Origin: Dirofilaria immitis
Lineage: Eukaryota > Nematoda > Chromadorea > Rhabditida > Onchocercidae
NCBI GenBank assembly: GCA_024305405.1
Contig: JAKNDB010000109.1
Span: 496,001 to 560,000, forward strand
DNA: 64,000 bases
Reading direction: 5' to 3'
Each line of letters starts with the position of its first letter. The stretch's first letter is position 1. The notes beneath the pieces are model-generated. The model saw only the letters and a program-made list of their open reading frames with translations. It had not been told where the DNA came from and made no database searches. The position numbers and the translations under genes are program-made. Of this stretch, positions 39,648 through 59,939 are shown piece after piece.

Positions 39648-41230
39648 TTATCACAATAGATGTAATATGTATGAATGAATGAATGAATAAATGAATATGT
39701 ACTTGCTGAAAATTAATTTCTCTAGAAAGAAAAAAAAAAAAAACAAAAGAAAGAAACTTTATGGAACAATTAGCAATCGTGTAGCACATTTTTTTCCTGA
39801 TATATTTCGTTGCTACAGTATACCTTCATCAATGATTTTTTTTTTGCAAACATTATGATAGATAATTGTTGCTCGGAAAAAACTCCGCAAGTTCAATTTT
39901 ATCCCATTAAAAATGCTACATTTCATCATCTTTTATAACAGAATTTTCAAATCAAGAATCGATTTAAAGGAGTTGATAAGTTTATCACTCTCATTCTACC
40001 TTAATTTTATCATGTAAATTAATGAAGAAAAAAAAAAAAAAAAAAAAAAAAAGAAAACTGAAACGCCCAACTTTATTCAACCAAATATGAGATAAATGCT
40101 AGTAACAGTAACTGCAAATGTAGTAAAACTAAATCTAATAATTCAACATCATTTCCATTTATAAAATATAGCAAAAATATCTTTGGATGGCTAACAAAAA
40201 AGTAAAAAAAAAAAAAATTGATGACTAATGAGATGTAAACATTAAACTTAAAGAAAAAGAAATAAAAAAAAAAAAGAAAAAGAAATATTGTACTTTTAAT
40301 AATAAGGATATATGTTTTTTTAATCCAGAAAATAAAGGAAAAAAAAATGTATATTCGATTATCGATGTTGATGTTCACATCTCCGAAAAAATATATTTAT
40401 AACAGTTAACGAATGAATGAATAATTCCTATTCCCAAAAACACACTTGTGAACATGAACGTACAACGACTGCAATACGTTAATTCTATGAATAATTAATA
40501 ATATATCGATGCAGAGAAGAAAAAAATTAAATCGAAGCATCATTTGATCAGAGTAATACAGATGACGATAAGCATTAGGGAACATGAACTAAAACTACAT
40601 TGAATCGAAAGATGAAGGAAAAGAACATGCTCCTGTACTTTTATGCCATATCATACAAAAAAATTATATTCATAAATTTTACATGGGAATTACCACAATT
40701 TTTACGGAGAAAAATTTTACTTCTAAGCTCAAATAAACCTTCAATCATCTCATCTTTCTTCAAATCAAAACTAAACAAATAGATGAGAGAAAATTACACA
40801 ACATATGTCGGCATGTCAAATACGTAAAATTAAATAGAAGAGGTAAGGAAAACATAATGGGAAATTATTCGTTTAGTTACTTCCTAGTATTGATAATAAA
40901 AAAAGGTAGACCCTTAAATTCAAATTGGAAGAAGTTTATCATTTAGCGCCGCGTCATACACTAGTTCTGGAGTTTCAATAGTTAAATTTTGATCAAAGTA
41001 AGAACGCCATATTATAATGGATAAACATATGGGAATAATAAATTTTAATAGTAATATGCTCGTTATAATGGATAAATATATGGTAATAATGAGTTTTAAT
41101 AGTAATGTGCTCATCTCAAGATGAATATAAAGAAAAATAGTCATAGTCAATCAATGATGGATTAAAATCGATCAAAAACAGAACGATCAAAACCCGATGC
41201 ATTTCAGTGATAAATGCATTTCAACAATAT
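39648..41230. other. Spacer between two minus-strand genes
   Basis: AT-rich with long A tracts (for example 40028-40052). A tandem duplication of about 53 bp (41010-41062 and 41063-41115; shared phrase TTATAATGGATAAA) is the only structure seen. The minus-strand open stretch 40920-41150 overlaps this duplication and has no recognised family. Confidence 0.6.
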
Positions 41231-45051
<3,821 letters not shown>

Positions 45052-45057
45052 TCAAAA

Positions 45058-45060
45058 CTG
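45058..45060 (-). promoter_or_regulatory. Candidate trans-splice (or 5' UTR) acceptor of the MDR gene
   Basis: On the minus strand TTTTTTTCAG is followed after ten bases by the start codon at 45048. Spliced-leader addition at such a position is normal in nematodes, but a 5' UTR intron would look the same. Confidence 0.5.
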
Positions 45061-45932
45061 AAAAAAATATGTATATATGTGTTATGTCACTTAACGAAAG
45101 CTTTTACAATAAGTCGACGAGTATAACATCATCGTTAAATATGTTGCTAATAATTATAAATTATCATAATATTATCTAAAAGACGAACTATTATGATATA
45201 TCAATCGGCGATTTCTTTATATAATGCCTTAAAATAACAATCATTAACTTCGCATGCAAATATCATCGTAAGATAAGATATAAATTTCTAGAATGTGTTA
45301 CGTTGAGTAAAAATATAATATTTATATAAAAATTTTTATTACTAAAAATTTTCAAATAAATTCAATTCATATTATTTCATTACATTTTATATAAATTGTA
45401 AACTAAATTTTTTCAAAAAAAAAATTCGAAAATAAAATGAAAAAATTTTGAAATTTAAAATTATTTTTCATTCATTCATTCATTCTATCAAATAAATATC
45501 AAAACAAATAGGATAATTTTAAACAAATTACTAAAAAAAAAAAAAAAATTCATTCATTTTTATCTATAAATTAAATTAATTATATACAAATTGCAACAAT
45601 ATACCTTACCTATTATAAATATTTCTATTTATAATTAGCAATTAATGTAATTATTTAAAAAGTATTAATTAAAAGTACTAATTAAATTTTAGCAAAATAT
45701 TTTAATTCCTTCCAAATATATCTATCTATTCGAGAGAAATAATAATAATTTTGTGCTATTTCGCCTACTACAACTAATTCCATTTTCGTGAAAGAATCGA
45801 CAAAATCGATAACATTTTCAAATATATGTAAACAAACAAACTATAATGAAAAGGAAAAAAAAAAAAATAAAAAGAGAAAACTGGTTTAAACGAGAATGAA
45901 GAGTAAGAAGAGCACAGAGAAAAGGAAATAAG

Positions 45933-46168
45933 TGTGTTTCATGTATTTATGTATGTGTATGTGTGTATGTGTATGCATACATGTATGTATGTGCGTGTAT
46001 GTGTGTGTCTGTATGTGTGTTGTATATTTATATATATATGTAGATGCATGTATGTGTATGTGTTGTGTGTGTGTATGTGTGCGTGTGTGTGTGTGTGTAT
46101 ATATGTATATATATATATATGAATGTGTATGTGTTCAATTTGTGTATATATATATGTACATGCGTGTA

Positions 46169-46217
<49 letters not shown>

Positions 46218-46220
46218 ATA
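45933..46220. repeat. Compound (TG)n/(TATG)n microsatellite
   Basis: Nearly 290 bp of alternating TG, TATG and TA units, ending in a pure (TG)n run at about 46170-46212. Open frames rich in Cys/Val/Tyr or His/Thr on either strand are products of the repeat. Confidence 0.97.
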
Positions 46221-47736
46221 TGAATGTGCATGCGTGCAAATTTGTGTACGTAATACGTGTGCCTTGAAAAGCATAGCTCGCTTCTTGTTTTTTTTTTAAA
46301 AAAAACAAAACTGCAAAGAACTTGTCCTTCCTTCCTTCCTTTTTTTTTTTTTCGTTTTAACTAAAGCGGGAAATCTCGAAATGATCAATTATAAGCCATT
46401 CTATCATCCAATCATTCTCCTCCTCTTTTCGACCTAATGTTTTTCATCATATTTTGACCTCTTTTGACCTTTATTACACTAATTATGATTTACTGATACC
46501 AGTACCAGACTTATTCTATCCTATTTTGACCTTTTCATCCTTATATATATATATATCAATCATCCATGTTTCATTCATTTCCGTTATGATTTATCCAATT
46601 CTAAATAATAAATTATGATTATCGATATATATGTATATAAATATCTAAATGAAATTACAATGAAAATTTAAAATCCTATTTTTAAATTAACAGTTGCTTT
46701 TTTTTTTTCACGACAATTGAAACGAGAAAAAAAAAAAATTATCAAATTCTTTCCTCAGTAATATACATTCATATGAAAAAAGTAGTGAGTTTAATGGCAT
46801 CATTAAAAGCTTATCAAATTGAAGCATTTCAATCTTCTCTCATCTCTATCTTTCATCATTATTAATTGGTTCGAAATTTTGTACTTACATCATTGCCAAT
46901 ATGACGTAATTTTCATTTCTAAGAAAAAAAAAAAAAGGAAAGTTTTTACTTTTCCTTTTTTTTTCTGATAGCATAACATTAATACAACAATCAACATGTG
47001 TGGATATATGATTAATAGTAAATATCAACGATCATCATCAAATTATACATTATTGCTAATGAATGATTAAAAAAAAAAAAAAAAAAGCTTTCAAATGATA
47101 ACAAACAAACTTATCTTCGAATAAATTCAAAAATAAATTTTACTAAAACAACGAATGAATGATAAGTTAATTAAAATAATTTCAAAATTTTAATTAATAG
47201 AAAAATGAAAACAAAAAAAAAAAAAAAAAAAAAGAAAATTAAGAAACAAAATTAATAGCATAGATATAAGGATAAGCTTACACTAACTGAAAGATATGGG
47301 AAAAATTTTAATTTATCAATTTCATTTGATGCAGAAAAAGAAAAAAAAAAAAAAAAAAGGAAAAGAAATTTTGCTCGTAAATAATAAATAAAATGGATGA
47401 TTTTTGATCGTATGCGAAAAATGAATGAATGTATTATCAATGAATTTATTATGCCAATTGATTTGGCATGAAAAAGAAGAAGAAGTTGAAGAAATAACAT
47501 TTTCTTCAATAAGTCAATTAAATTGTATGAATTTTCTTTCTTAACTATCAATTTATCAAAATGTTATCAGTTTGGATGATTATTTCGAAATAGAAACAGC
47601 ATATTTCATTATTCATACACCTTATGTTCAATTCCTGGGAAAAAAAAGAAAAAAAATGAAGAAATTGTTACGTTTATACGAGCTTACATGCTTATAATTC
47701 ACACCAATACAAACGATTAATTAGCAAGGGACAAAT

Positions 47737-47860
47737 TAATGATGATGATGATATATATATACATCATTTGATAATATGATGATGATATATATATCATGAC
47801 GATGATGATGATGATGATGATGATGATGACATATATATATATATATATCATTTGATAATA
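47737..47860. repeat. Compound (GAT)n/(AT)n repeat with duplicated unit
   Basis: GATGATGAT blocks alternate with ATATATAT blocks, and the phrase ATCATTTGATAATAT occurs twice, so a unit of about 80 bp appears to be duplicated. Confidence 0.85.
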
Positions 47861-48940
47861 TAAAATGTAAGCAATCGAAATTTAAAATTTATTTATTATC
47901 CAAAAAAATTTTTTTTTGTTTTTGCAAATAAAATTCATTGAAATATTTACATAAACTTTATATTTAAAACATTAAATATACAAAATTTATATTTGTATAA
48001 AATTAAAATGTTCAAATAATCATAATGAAATTCAAAAAAAAAAAAAAGAAAACAAAAACTGATAATACTATCAGTTTTATAATTCACTGTAAAAATTATT
48101 GATTCTTTGTGGAAAAGAAAAAATGTTCATTTTTAAAAAAAAAAAAAAGAAAAGAAAATCAAAGCTTGCACATACATTATTCAATTAGAATGGATGAAAT
48201 AGGTCGATTTAACAAGTTGCTTTTTTTTTTTTTTTTATATAAATTTCATCAAATTTCGTAAAAAGTTTGCTTAATATTTTTCGCCTAATATTTTTTTTTT
48301 TTTTTTGAAAATAAAAATTGTTTGTTCAATGCTTTAAAATTGTTAAAAGTTTCAAACTTCATGCTTCAAGAAAAAGAAAAAGTAGAAAAAAAAAAAAAAG
48401 AAAAGAAAACTTAGTTATACGGAAAAAAGATGTTAAGAGTTAAAATGGATTGGATTGGTTTAATGTTGATTAGTCATACTCTTATTACTCACTTTATCTC
48501 TTTCCTTTTCGTGCTTATTCATTGTCAGTACATTGATCTAATAATCATCATGATGTATGATAATAAAATGAAAGGCAGAAAAGGATCGTTTAAAAATTGA
48601 ATCAAAAATTTGATATTATTTAAAAATCGAAATAATTCAAATTTTTAAAAAGATTTATATGAAATTGGAGGAAAATATTATACGTCATATAATTTGATGA
48701 TAACTTTTGAATGAAAATTTAATCTAATTTTAATTTATATATTATCCGCATTTCTTTTTTCTTGGAATATAATATAAATTAAGATATTTTGTTTAATAAA
48801 TAACAAATAATATACATATATATTTAAGTTCTGATTATAAGTTTTAAATTTTTAAGCATCGAAAATTTCAACTAACAAATACATTAAAACAATTTTCAAA
48901 TAATAATTTTATTCAAAATTTTTTTATTAATATAAAATTA

Positions 48941-48987
48941 ATAATATAATAATCAAATATAATTATTATATTTGATTATTATATTAT
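48941..48987. repeat. Perfect 20-bp inverted repeat with 7-nt spacer
   Basis: 48941-48960 (ATAATATAATAATCAAATAT) and 48968-48987 are exact reverse complements separated by AATTATT. It consists of A/T with a single conserved TGA/TCA core. Confidence 0.85.
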
Positions 48988-49119
48988 ATTAATTAAAAAA
49001 TATAAAAACATTTCAATTACAACATATCTCATTTAGTAAAATTATTAAATAAATATTACTAAAAATGATGAAACAAAATTGCTTAAAATGCCTATTCATT
49101 ATTCTTTCAAAACTTTTAC

Positions 49120-49120
<1 letters not shown>

Positions 49121-49213
<93 letters not shown>
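49121..49213. repeat. (AAT)n microsatellite
   Basis: About 30 AAT triplets with one AGT interruption. Confidence 0.96.
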
Positions 49214-49216
<3 letters not shown>

Positions 49217-49948
49217 GGATAGGTAAAGGTGAAAAGAAAAAAGAGAAGAAATTACACATATTTATTTTAATTAAATAAACCTACTAACTAATTTCTTATT
49301 AATTTATTAAATCATCCTTTTCTTCTTTTTTTTTTTTTTCTCCTATTATTCCTATAATATTATCGATTTCTACGATAAAATCCTCGCATAAAACTATAAT
49401 TTGTTGCAATTGAATGCACACCCTTTCCTTGTGATATTCACGTGAATAGGGCAAATCAGATGACCTACACATAAACAAATGTATTTAATATATATATATA
49501 TATATGTATGTGTATGTGTGTTTATATGTGTGTCTGTGTCTGTGTATGTGTATGTATATATATTCTATACATACAGACATGTAGATATGAATAACATTTA
49601 CATATATAGAATAGATAGATATATTACTTTCATATATATATTAATATATGTAAACGAGTAAACGAGTACACGAGTAAAATATGAGACACACCTATGTATA
49701 AGTAAATTATTTGTTAATTTTAATGTGTGCTGTATGTGTGTGTGTGTATATGTAAATTATGCGTAATACTATTTTATTTATACATACATGAATAGAAATA
49801 CTACTCTCATAAATACATTAATATATGTAAACGAATAAATGAGTAAATGAGTAAATATTTAACCTAAATATGAAATATATTCTTATATAAGCAAACTATA
49901 TCTAGTTTTAATTAACACATTGGATGATATATAAATAAATAGAATTAG

Positions 49949-49950
<2 letters not shown>

Positions 49951-50000
<50 letters not shown>
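49951..50000. repeat. (TA)n microsatellite
   Basis: About 25 uninterrupted TA dinucleotides. Confidence 0.95.
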
Positions 50001-50003
<3 letters not shown>

Positions 50004-50667
50004 TAAATAAGTGAATAAGTAAATTAAATATAAAATATATATTAAATAAATAAACTACTACATAATCTTAATATCAATGTAATGCTAAATGTATGTATGT
50101 GTAAGATTATAATATTTACATCAAAAAATACAAATATTTTAATAAATATATGAATGCATAAATATAAATAAATACTTTTTTTTCACCTCACTCCATATAT
50201 TAATTTATATATATATATATGCATTAAGAAAAAATAGGAATACTTTAACAAATATATGAATGCATAAATATAAGTAAATAAGTAAATAAGTAAATAAGTA
50301 TAAAATATGCGCATATATATATATACTCTTAATTAATGTATGCATCAGCAAAAAGAGGAAAGAGGAAGGAGAAAAGGAGGAAAGAGGAAACCGATAGTAT
50401 GTTTAAGGGTCTGCCATTGGCTGAAACAAAAATGTGAATGCAAATCTGTCGCCATAACTGCATTACTGCAGCTTGCAGATTGCAGCTTGCAAATGAACTG
50501 CATTTGAAGATGCAAATTGAGAAAGCTCATGAAATGAAACGCTATATTGATCGATCGAAAGTATTGAGGAAAATCAGTAAAGATTATCCAGAAAAGCGGG
50601 ATGAGAAAAATGACGAGATGTATGAAGCTGAAAGGATGATGAAGTGCACTGCAGCTTTTATATACAT

Positions 50668-50720
<53 letters not shown>

Positions 50721-50741
50721 CATCATCATCGTCATCATCAG
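50668..50741. repeat. (ATC)n microsatellite
   Basis: About 24 ATC triplets with single ACC and GTC interruptions. It is followed by a C/T-rich stretch (about 50810-50960). Confidence 0.95.
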
Positions 50742-52110
50742 TATTACCACGAAAAACTGCAGTATTGCAGAACATATCAAAACTATTCAATAATTCGTTC
50801 CTATTCCTTCTTTTCCTTCCTCCTCCTCCTTCTCCTCATCCTCTTCCTCCTCCGTTCTCCTCCTCTTCATCCATCTCCTCTTTATTTCCACTTATTTTTG
50901 CCTATCTTCTATATTATTTATTTCGATCCTTTTCCTCCTTCGCTTCTTCCTTCTTCCTTCATATAAGACTAAATCGGAATATGAAACTGAGGTCAAATTC
51001 GTTGCATCTTTTTTTCTAACTTCTCCGGAATATTCTCTCTCTCTCTTTCTCATCTTTTTTTTTCTTTCTCTTTCTTTGCTATATCATCTCAATTCATTCA
51101 AGTAGCATGCTCAAATTACCATCAACCAACTTATTACAATCACCAATAGGCACAAACAGATATGCCATCATCTCAACATTCACTTAGATCGAGATCGGCT
51201 AAACCCCTTTTTGCAAGACTCTCGGCATGACGAGAATCTTACCTTTGCTCGCTCTTTCCCTCTCTCCCCTCTCTCTCTCCTCTTCTCTTTTGTCCATTCA
51301 TTCTATCCCCTCACAATATTCAATAAAATACTAACCGGAAGAAAAAGTTATGTTTTTGGTCTCTTCATACTTCCTCATCCAAAAATGTTGCGTACATTTC
51401 ATGTCATTACATACTTCATATTCAATCGTATTAAACCTATCCCAACAGCTTCTTGTCGAATAGCTAAAAACCTATTTACAAAAAAAAAAAAAGGGAACGA
51501 ACTTGATACATGAACTTAGAATTGAAGGTATAATGAAATACAGCTATGAACTTATAGTACGAAAATTTGATTCATAGACAATTTCCAAACAATAAATTGG
51601 AAACTTTAGCGATCATTGATTATCTAATCACACATAATGGAATATTTAGAGATCAAAATATTATCATTCATCTTAAAATATTTTTCGTTCAATGATCTTA
51701 TTTCATAAACAACTTTGCTTCTCTTCATATAACAAAAAAAATTGTAGAATGCTGGGTTTTTTTTTTTTGGTCAAGAAATATGATCATAAAATAAATGACT
51801 ATTTAAATTCGCGATATACAAATATTAGTTTGATCATTGAATAATTGTAATCTTTGATTAACTTTCGCGCTATTCCATTCAAAAGATCTTTCGTAATATT
51901 TCCTTTGAAATTTTAATGTTTGATTTGAAATTCATGTCAATAAGTAACAAATTTATTTTCAAATATTAGAATATTTATTTTGCAAATCGGACAAATGCTA
52001 TGTATAGGCAGCTGATTTTTCCGTACTTTTTGATATGGCTTCAAGAAATCACACAAAAATAATGACATATTACATAAATGAAAACATCATGTAATGTTCT
52101 CTTATCGTCA

Positions 52111-55248
<3,138 letters not shown>

Positions 55249-55967
55249 ATATTGGCTAGTGTTTTTGAACCTAGAATTAATGGCCTGTAGTCACCATATG
55301 TTTATAAACTTTCCTTGATGTTTTCATTTATTAATATTTGGTACAAAATAATTTTTTCTGATATTTTTACTCGATTCTAGCATAAATTGTTCAAACGGCT
55401 ATTACATATCTAAATAAGAGTACCAAATGAATATCCGTAATATTAAGATCAAATGCTGTTCTCTTTTTCCCCACAGAAATATAACATTTTTTGCTATCAC
55501 TCACTTACTTCAATGAATTCAGGCTATGAATTTCTAAACCTACAATAAAATAATTGACAATTTCACTTACCATCATTAGTGAAAGACTGCATAATGGTAC
55601 GGCTTTAATCAAATAAAAATCGGTGTATATTCTCCTAGCGTTGATTCCTATATTTGCTTGATGAAGTTCTTGATAACAACCCGTAATATAATAAAATGAT
55701 TTTTTTGCTTTCGATGAGAATTCCTAAATTTAATTTGTTTAAAAGAAAAAATGCATTTTCCGTATACTTGTTTGATCGCGATGATAAATCGGATAGAAGA
55801 GATTTTTCCATTTAACATTGGAAATTATATCAATCCTATTTCAATATTTCTTATCAACCTCAAAAGATCAATTTCACCAATCAAATGTGTTTTTCGGGCA
55901 GGGAGGGAATGAAAAGTAAAAAAAAAAGGACCTACTCACCTGTCAGCTTTTCATTGAAAAATTACAC
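55249..55967. other. Spacer upstream of the kinase gene
   Basis: No exon or repeat of note. It separates the kinase from the tentative end of the next minus-strand gene and would contain the kinase promoter if the two are not co-transcribed. Confidence 0.5.
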
Positions 55968-58664
55968 CTATTCAGTAGAATAATCGATTTCTTCCAGTTC
56001 TTCGTCAGCATCAAATAGCTGAACGAGAATTGTCATAAAAAAAAATAAGGCGAAATTACAGATAATTCTAAAGAATGACCTTCAAATTGAAACCCAGTCT
56101 TTTAAATTTGATAGCATAAATACGAAATAAAATGGAAGAATTTGGGTGCCAATATATTACAATGGAATTCGACTGGGAAATAATTTTTTTGCTTGCAGTA
56201 TCACCAACATTCATTGAACTGTTTATTGAAGACTACTAATTATATTAATGAACTAATTCAACACAGATATGATATGAAAAATCGAAAATGTTAGCAAATT
56301 TATATGGACAATATTTCTTTTGATTCTTAACATTTAACTTGAACATCTTATCTCACTATGGAAATAGTAACGGACTACAGTACCGCTATCCCGAAATTTC
56401 AAACAGCTGGAGAAAACATAACGTATATCTGGCAAATAACGATTCAGGAAGAAAGTAATTAGTGAGAAAGAAAAACATTTGAAGGATTGAGTAGCTAATA
56501 TCACACAATTCTTGATGTATTATAGTTCCCAACAGATAGTGATGCGTCACGTTTCCAACAGATAATTATGCAAGAAGACTAACTATGTTCAAAATACAAA
56601 CAGGCTGCATCAGTTTACTATCTGTGCGTAATTTTTCTTCATATGATAACATTGGTAATTGACTAATAGAAAATACTAGTATTATTAAATGACTGAATCA
56701 TTGGTATTCAATGAACAGTAATCCTTTTTGCGTTGCCAAAATGGCATTTTCAAGCTCATAACTCCCAGACTGTTTGTTCAACTTGTCCATGGAAATTACA
56801 ATGCAATTAACTTAATATTCAAACTTGATAATGTAAATATTTCAAGTTTAGTATTCAAACATATCATTACGAAACACCTCAAGCTGCAACCAATTCAATG
56901 ATAATATCATGCGAATGAAAGCAATATATTATGCAACACTACGCAGATAAAATCCGGAAAGACTAGGAGACGAAAACACAATAAATTCGAAAAACATATA
57001 CACTAAATTCGGTGTGGAGCCAAAGAAACTGGTCCATGAAAAATTTTATATCCTTCTTTCATTGACTTTGGAATTTAAATTCCTTTATCAAGTATGCCGA
57101 CTTTTTCAATCCTTGTTGATGAAGCAGCTAAGCTTTTTGCTCGTCGTGGAGCTTGTACAGAATCGTTCGAAAGCTTTCGCATACCTATCAACGAACTGGC
57201 TCGTGGGTTTTCCTTTACAATATCCGTTTGCCTGAAAGAGATTACTTTAATTTTGTATTTCATAAAGTTCGAAATGTTTAGAAAGAAATCTTATATCAAG
57301 CTAAAAAATCTTGTATTTTCAAAATAAAAAATTACACTGTCGCAGAAACAGCGCGTAGGGTATTGTATGGACTAGCAAAATAGGAACTTGATGAACGATC
57401 ATGCAGCGATAGTGTTGAACAACCTGGCATTCTGCAAAATCAGGAATACACATAATTCTCCAAGAAAAATTACGGAAATTACAAATACTTTTCAAACCTA
57501 CCACTAATTTTAACGCTTTTTCAAATAATGCTTTTAATCAGTAAATTTGCCTAATTATATGGTACAACATAACATATCTCTGAAAATCGATTTGATGGCA
57601 TCAAAAAGCAAGTGACACAATTACTGTCAAGGTGTCACTATCTTAATACTCATTCGCGATGCCAGCCCTAAAACATTCCATCCATCTATCTAGTGATTGG
57701 TACAGAACTGAATCGATAACATTGGTCAGTTTCATTTAAATTTTAAATGATGATTCCAAAAACAACTCTATTTTCGAACAAATATATAATGTTCAGGAAA
57801 ACAAATCAGTTAACCGATGCAAAAACTAGCTTGTTTAATAAAGGACTAACACAGGAGGATATAGTTTCAACTCCGATTTTGGACTGAACACCGTCATTTG
57901 AGTGTATTTATTTTCCAAAACTGGATATGCCGGTGGTGGTATCGATTGATAAGGAGGCTTTTCATAAACACCGACAGGTTCCGTAAACATCACAATTTAT
58001 TAAACGTATAAGTCAGAGAAAGGAAAATTTTAGATATGTATGAGTTCTGGAATTATTCGTTAAAAGACATAAATATGTCCAAATTCAGAAATTATTTCGA
58101 TTAAAAAAAGTGAAAAATAGTGTAAATAGAAGCAGATGGAAGTCAACAGATACATAGAAACATACTCTTATAGCTTGCTTCAAAATTGTGAAACGTCGCC
58201 GTCCAAGTTCGGCACTGATATCCTCACTCAAAATCTAAACAGAATAACAGATTTAAGCCATTCTGATAAAGGAATGCTTTGCAAACAATAATGCTCAAAA
58301 TTTCAATAAAATGTAGAGTGATTCCTAGAACAAACCTTAACCGATAACATTATACAGAAGAGTGAAATAAGCACGAGAATACCACCACAAATCAGAAAAA
58401 CCGAACCAGCTAATTGTATCGGCTTTTGATAATAATATTCCAAATTAAACAGTGGAGAGTTATCCATTGAAAAATGTGCCAAAAGCAACATTAAAGCACC
58501 GCCTAACGACAAGAAGGTGCCAAATGCGCTTATGCAAATAGCAGAGGAAGATCCTCGAAATTTCCTAGAAAACGAAGATAAAACGATATACTGAGATTTT
58601 GTTGAATTTGCTTACATTTAAGACATCATCCAAAAAACGGAGATAGAAACTGACGTTTAGCCAT
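55968..58664 (-). CDS. Tentative small membrane protein, two helices plus Pro/Tyr-rich tail
   Basis: Not recognised. The solid part is exon 58336-58564, which encodes two hydrophobic helices (AFGTFLSLGGALMLLLAH and SVFLICGGILVLISLFCIML) separated by a tyrosine-rich loop, followed in phase by 58166-58234 (SEDISAELGRRRFTILKQAI). Downstream open stretches probably belong to the same cytoplasmic tail: about 57844-57960 (PPYQSIPPPAYPVLENKYTQ, two PPxY-like motifs), 57345-57436 (Ser-rich) and 57115-57236 (QAPRRAKSLAASSTRIEK). The acidic end 55968-56018 (LFDADEELEEIDYSTE, stop) may be the last exon. A start at 58664 (MAKRQFLSPFF) would require one extra T in the run near 58634. Exon joins in the tail are uncertain and phases are not all consistent. 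PPxY tails often bind WW-domain ubiquitin ligases (family knowledge); no function is claimed. Confidence 0.5.
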
Positions 58665-58748
58665 GCTGCATATGTCACATATGAAATCACGGCAAGAGCA
58701 TGCGAAGAACAAATTTCATGGAAATCGTTCACAATATCTGAAACCTAT

Positions 58749-59378
58749 AAACATTTCCTAATATTTTCGTTAGCTTTGACAGCATTATAGAGTTAGTTAA
58801 GATCATAAAATAAAATGATTAGAAAAATTAGTCGTTGAAAAAGACATTTTAAACCATTCGGTATGCTAATGAAAAGGCAAAATTTTTTAGTCAATCTTAA
58901 TCAAAATCACTGCAAAAGATCTAACTATAGTTTTAGAGGAAGAGATGGAAATTATATGAATATCAATCCCATCATTTTTTTTTGGAAGTTTCTTTGCTTA
59001 AGCTCTGCTCCTCATAAGTTCCGGTATGCAAGTTATAGTTTGCTGAAATTTGAAATGAAGCTTTTCCACACCGCGTCAAGCGATAACAGGTTGCCCTCAA
59101 CCTATTATCGTCCTCAACAAAAGACGCAAAAATGCAGAAAAGAGAGAGACAGAGAGTCATTTAATTCGCAAAAAAACTCGATAAAAAATAAGAAAAACAA
59201 AACGAAAATTTTATGCTAAATAGGCTTCGAAAAAAATCAGAAATTTAAAAATTTGCAAAATTCATTTCAAAATTGCGTTAGAAAAATTGACTGCTTGCAC
59301 ATGCTTAAAAATCATATTTGATCACCGGAAAAAGCTGATCCAACATAAAACTCTATCTCCCTCTTCCTTTCCTTTTAG
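58749..59378. other. Stretch without a supported gene
   Basis: Minus-strand open frame 58972-59160 lacks a recognisable domain or clear splice partners. It could be intron or spacer between the two neighbouring minus-strand genes, or intron if they are one gene. Confidence 0.4.
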
Positions 59379-59936
59379 TTATGTTAACAAACTACACCAA
59401 CATAAAATAATGCGTTTTAGGAAAACAAATTTGTTGAAAGAAACAGGCGAGAAAAAATCCCTACGTTGCCCGATAAGGAAAAAACCGAAATGTGCCGGAT
59501 ACAGGACATCCCATCCTTTTGGATAGTAATAGAAAAACGGGTCACGCTGTGCCATGGGTCCAAAATGAAGTACTCGCTGATTGCCGGACCACAATGATGG
59601 TTCCAACTCGGCAGGTGCAGTCTGCACCATTTCGTCCTTACGGTGCATCAGCTGATGTAATTTATCTACAATTCAAAAACATACCAGTAATTTGTGACTA
59701 AAAACTTTTGATCTATCAACATTATCCGTTTCATTTAAATTTGATACAAGTAATTATCATATGGTCTACGTCAGCGCATAAAACCATTCTTTACCCTGCT
59801 CAACTGCTACTTCAAACCTACTTTGAGGACGTCGTCTCCGTCTCGAAGGATTGCGTGGTACCTTGGATGAGAAAAATAAATGAGTTCGAACTCGTTCCGC
59901 ATTGGGGTCCACAAAACCTTGACGCTGTTTAGGCAT
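59379..59936 (-). CDS. Hypothetical basic protein
   Basis: Two exons join in phase: 59795-59936 begins ATG right after CAG (candidate trans-splice site 59937-59939) and encodes MPKQRQGFVDPNAERVR with an RRRRRPQ cluster; the next begins near 59669 (DKLHQLMHRKDEM) and continues through LHFGPMAQRDPFFYYYPKGW to a stop at 59379. The end of the second exon is uncertain: a donor after GGATGGGAT or after GGGCAAC could lead into exons further left, including the membrane-protein gene. No family recognised. Codon use and lack of repeats look like real coding sequence, moderate confidence only. Confidence 0.45.
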
Positions 59937-59939
59937 CTG

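Larger units (their letters stand above)
45061..52110. other. Repeat-rich spacer, no gene recognised
   Basis: About 7 kb of AT-rich DNA with homopolymer tracts and many microsatellites listed separately. The 193-codon open frame at 50438-51019 (+) is largely made by an ATC repeat and C/T-rich sequence and has no recognisable domain. The part near 52000 may contain the 3' UTR of the kinase gene. Confidence 0.65.

Noticed and set aside
40920..41150. Minus-strand frame ending ETPELVYDAALNDKLLPI as an extra exon of the MDR gene
   Set aside because: Most of it is a 53-bp tandem duplication of AT-rich DNA, and the MDR frame already ends with a stop at 41231.
45932..46274. Overlapping frames of about 110 codons, Cys/Val/Tyr-rich (+) and His/Thr-rich (-)
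   Set aside because: Translation of a TG/TATG microsatellite; no start context, splice sites or domain.
50438..51019. 193-codon plus-strand frame with a plausible charged N-terminal 70 residues
   Set aside because: Two thirds is an ATC repeat and C/T-rich tract; the N-terminal part matches no family I recognise and lacks clear splice or regulatory context. Transcript evidence would change this.
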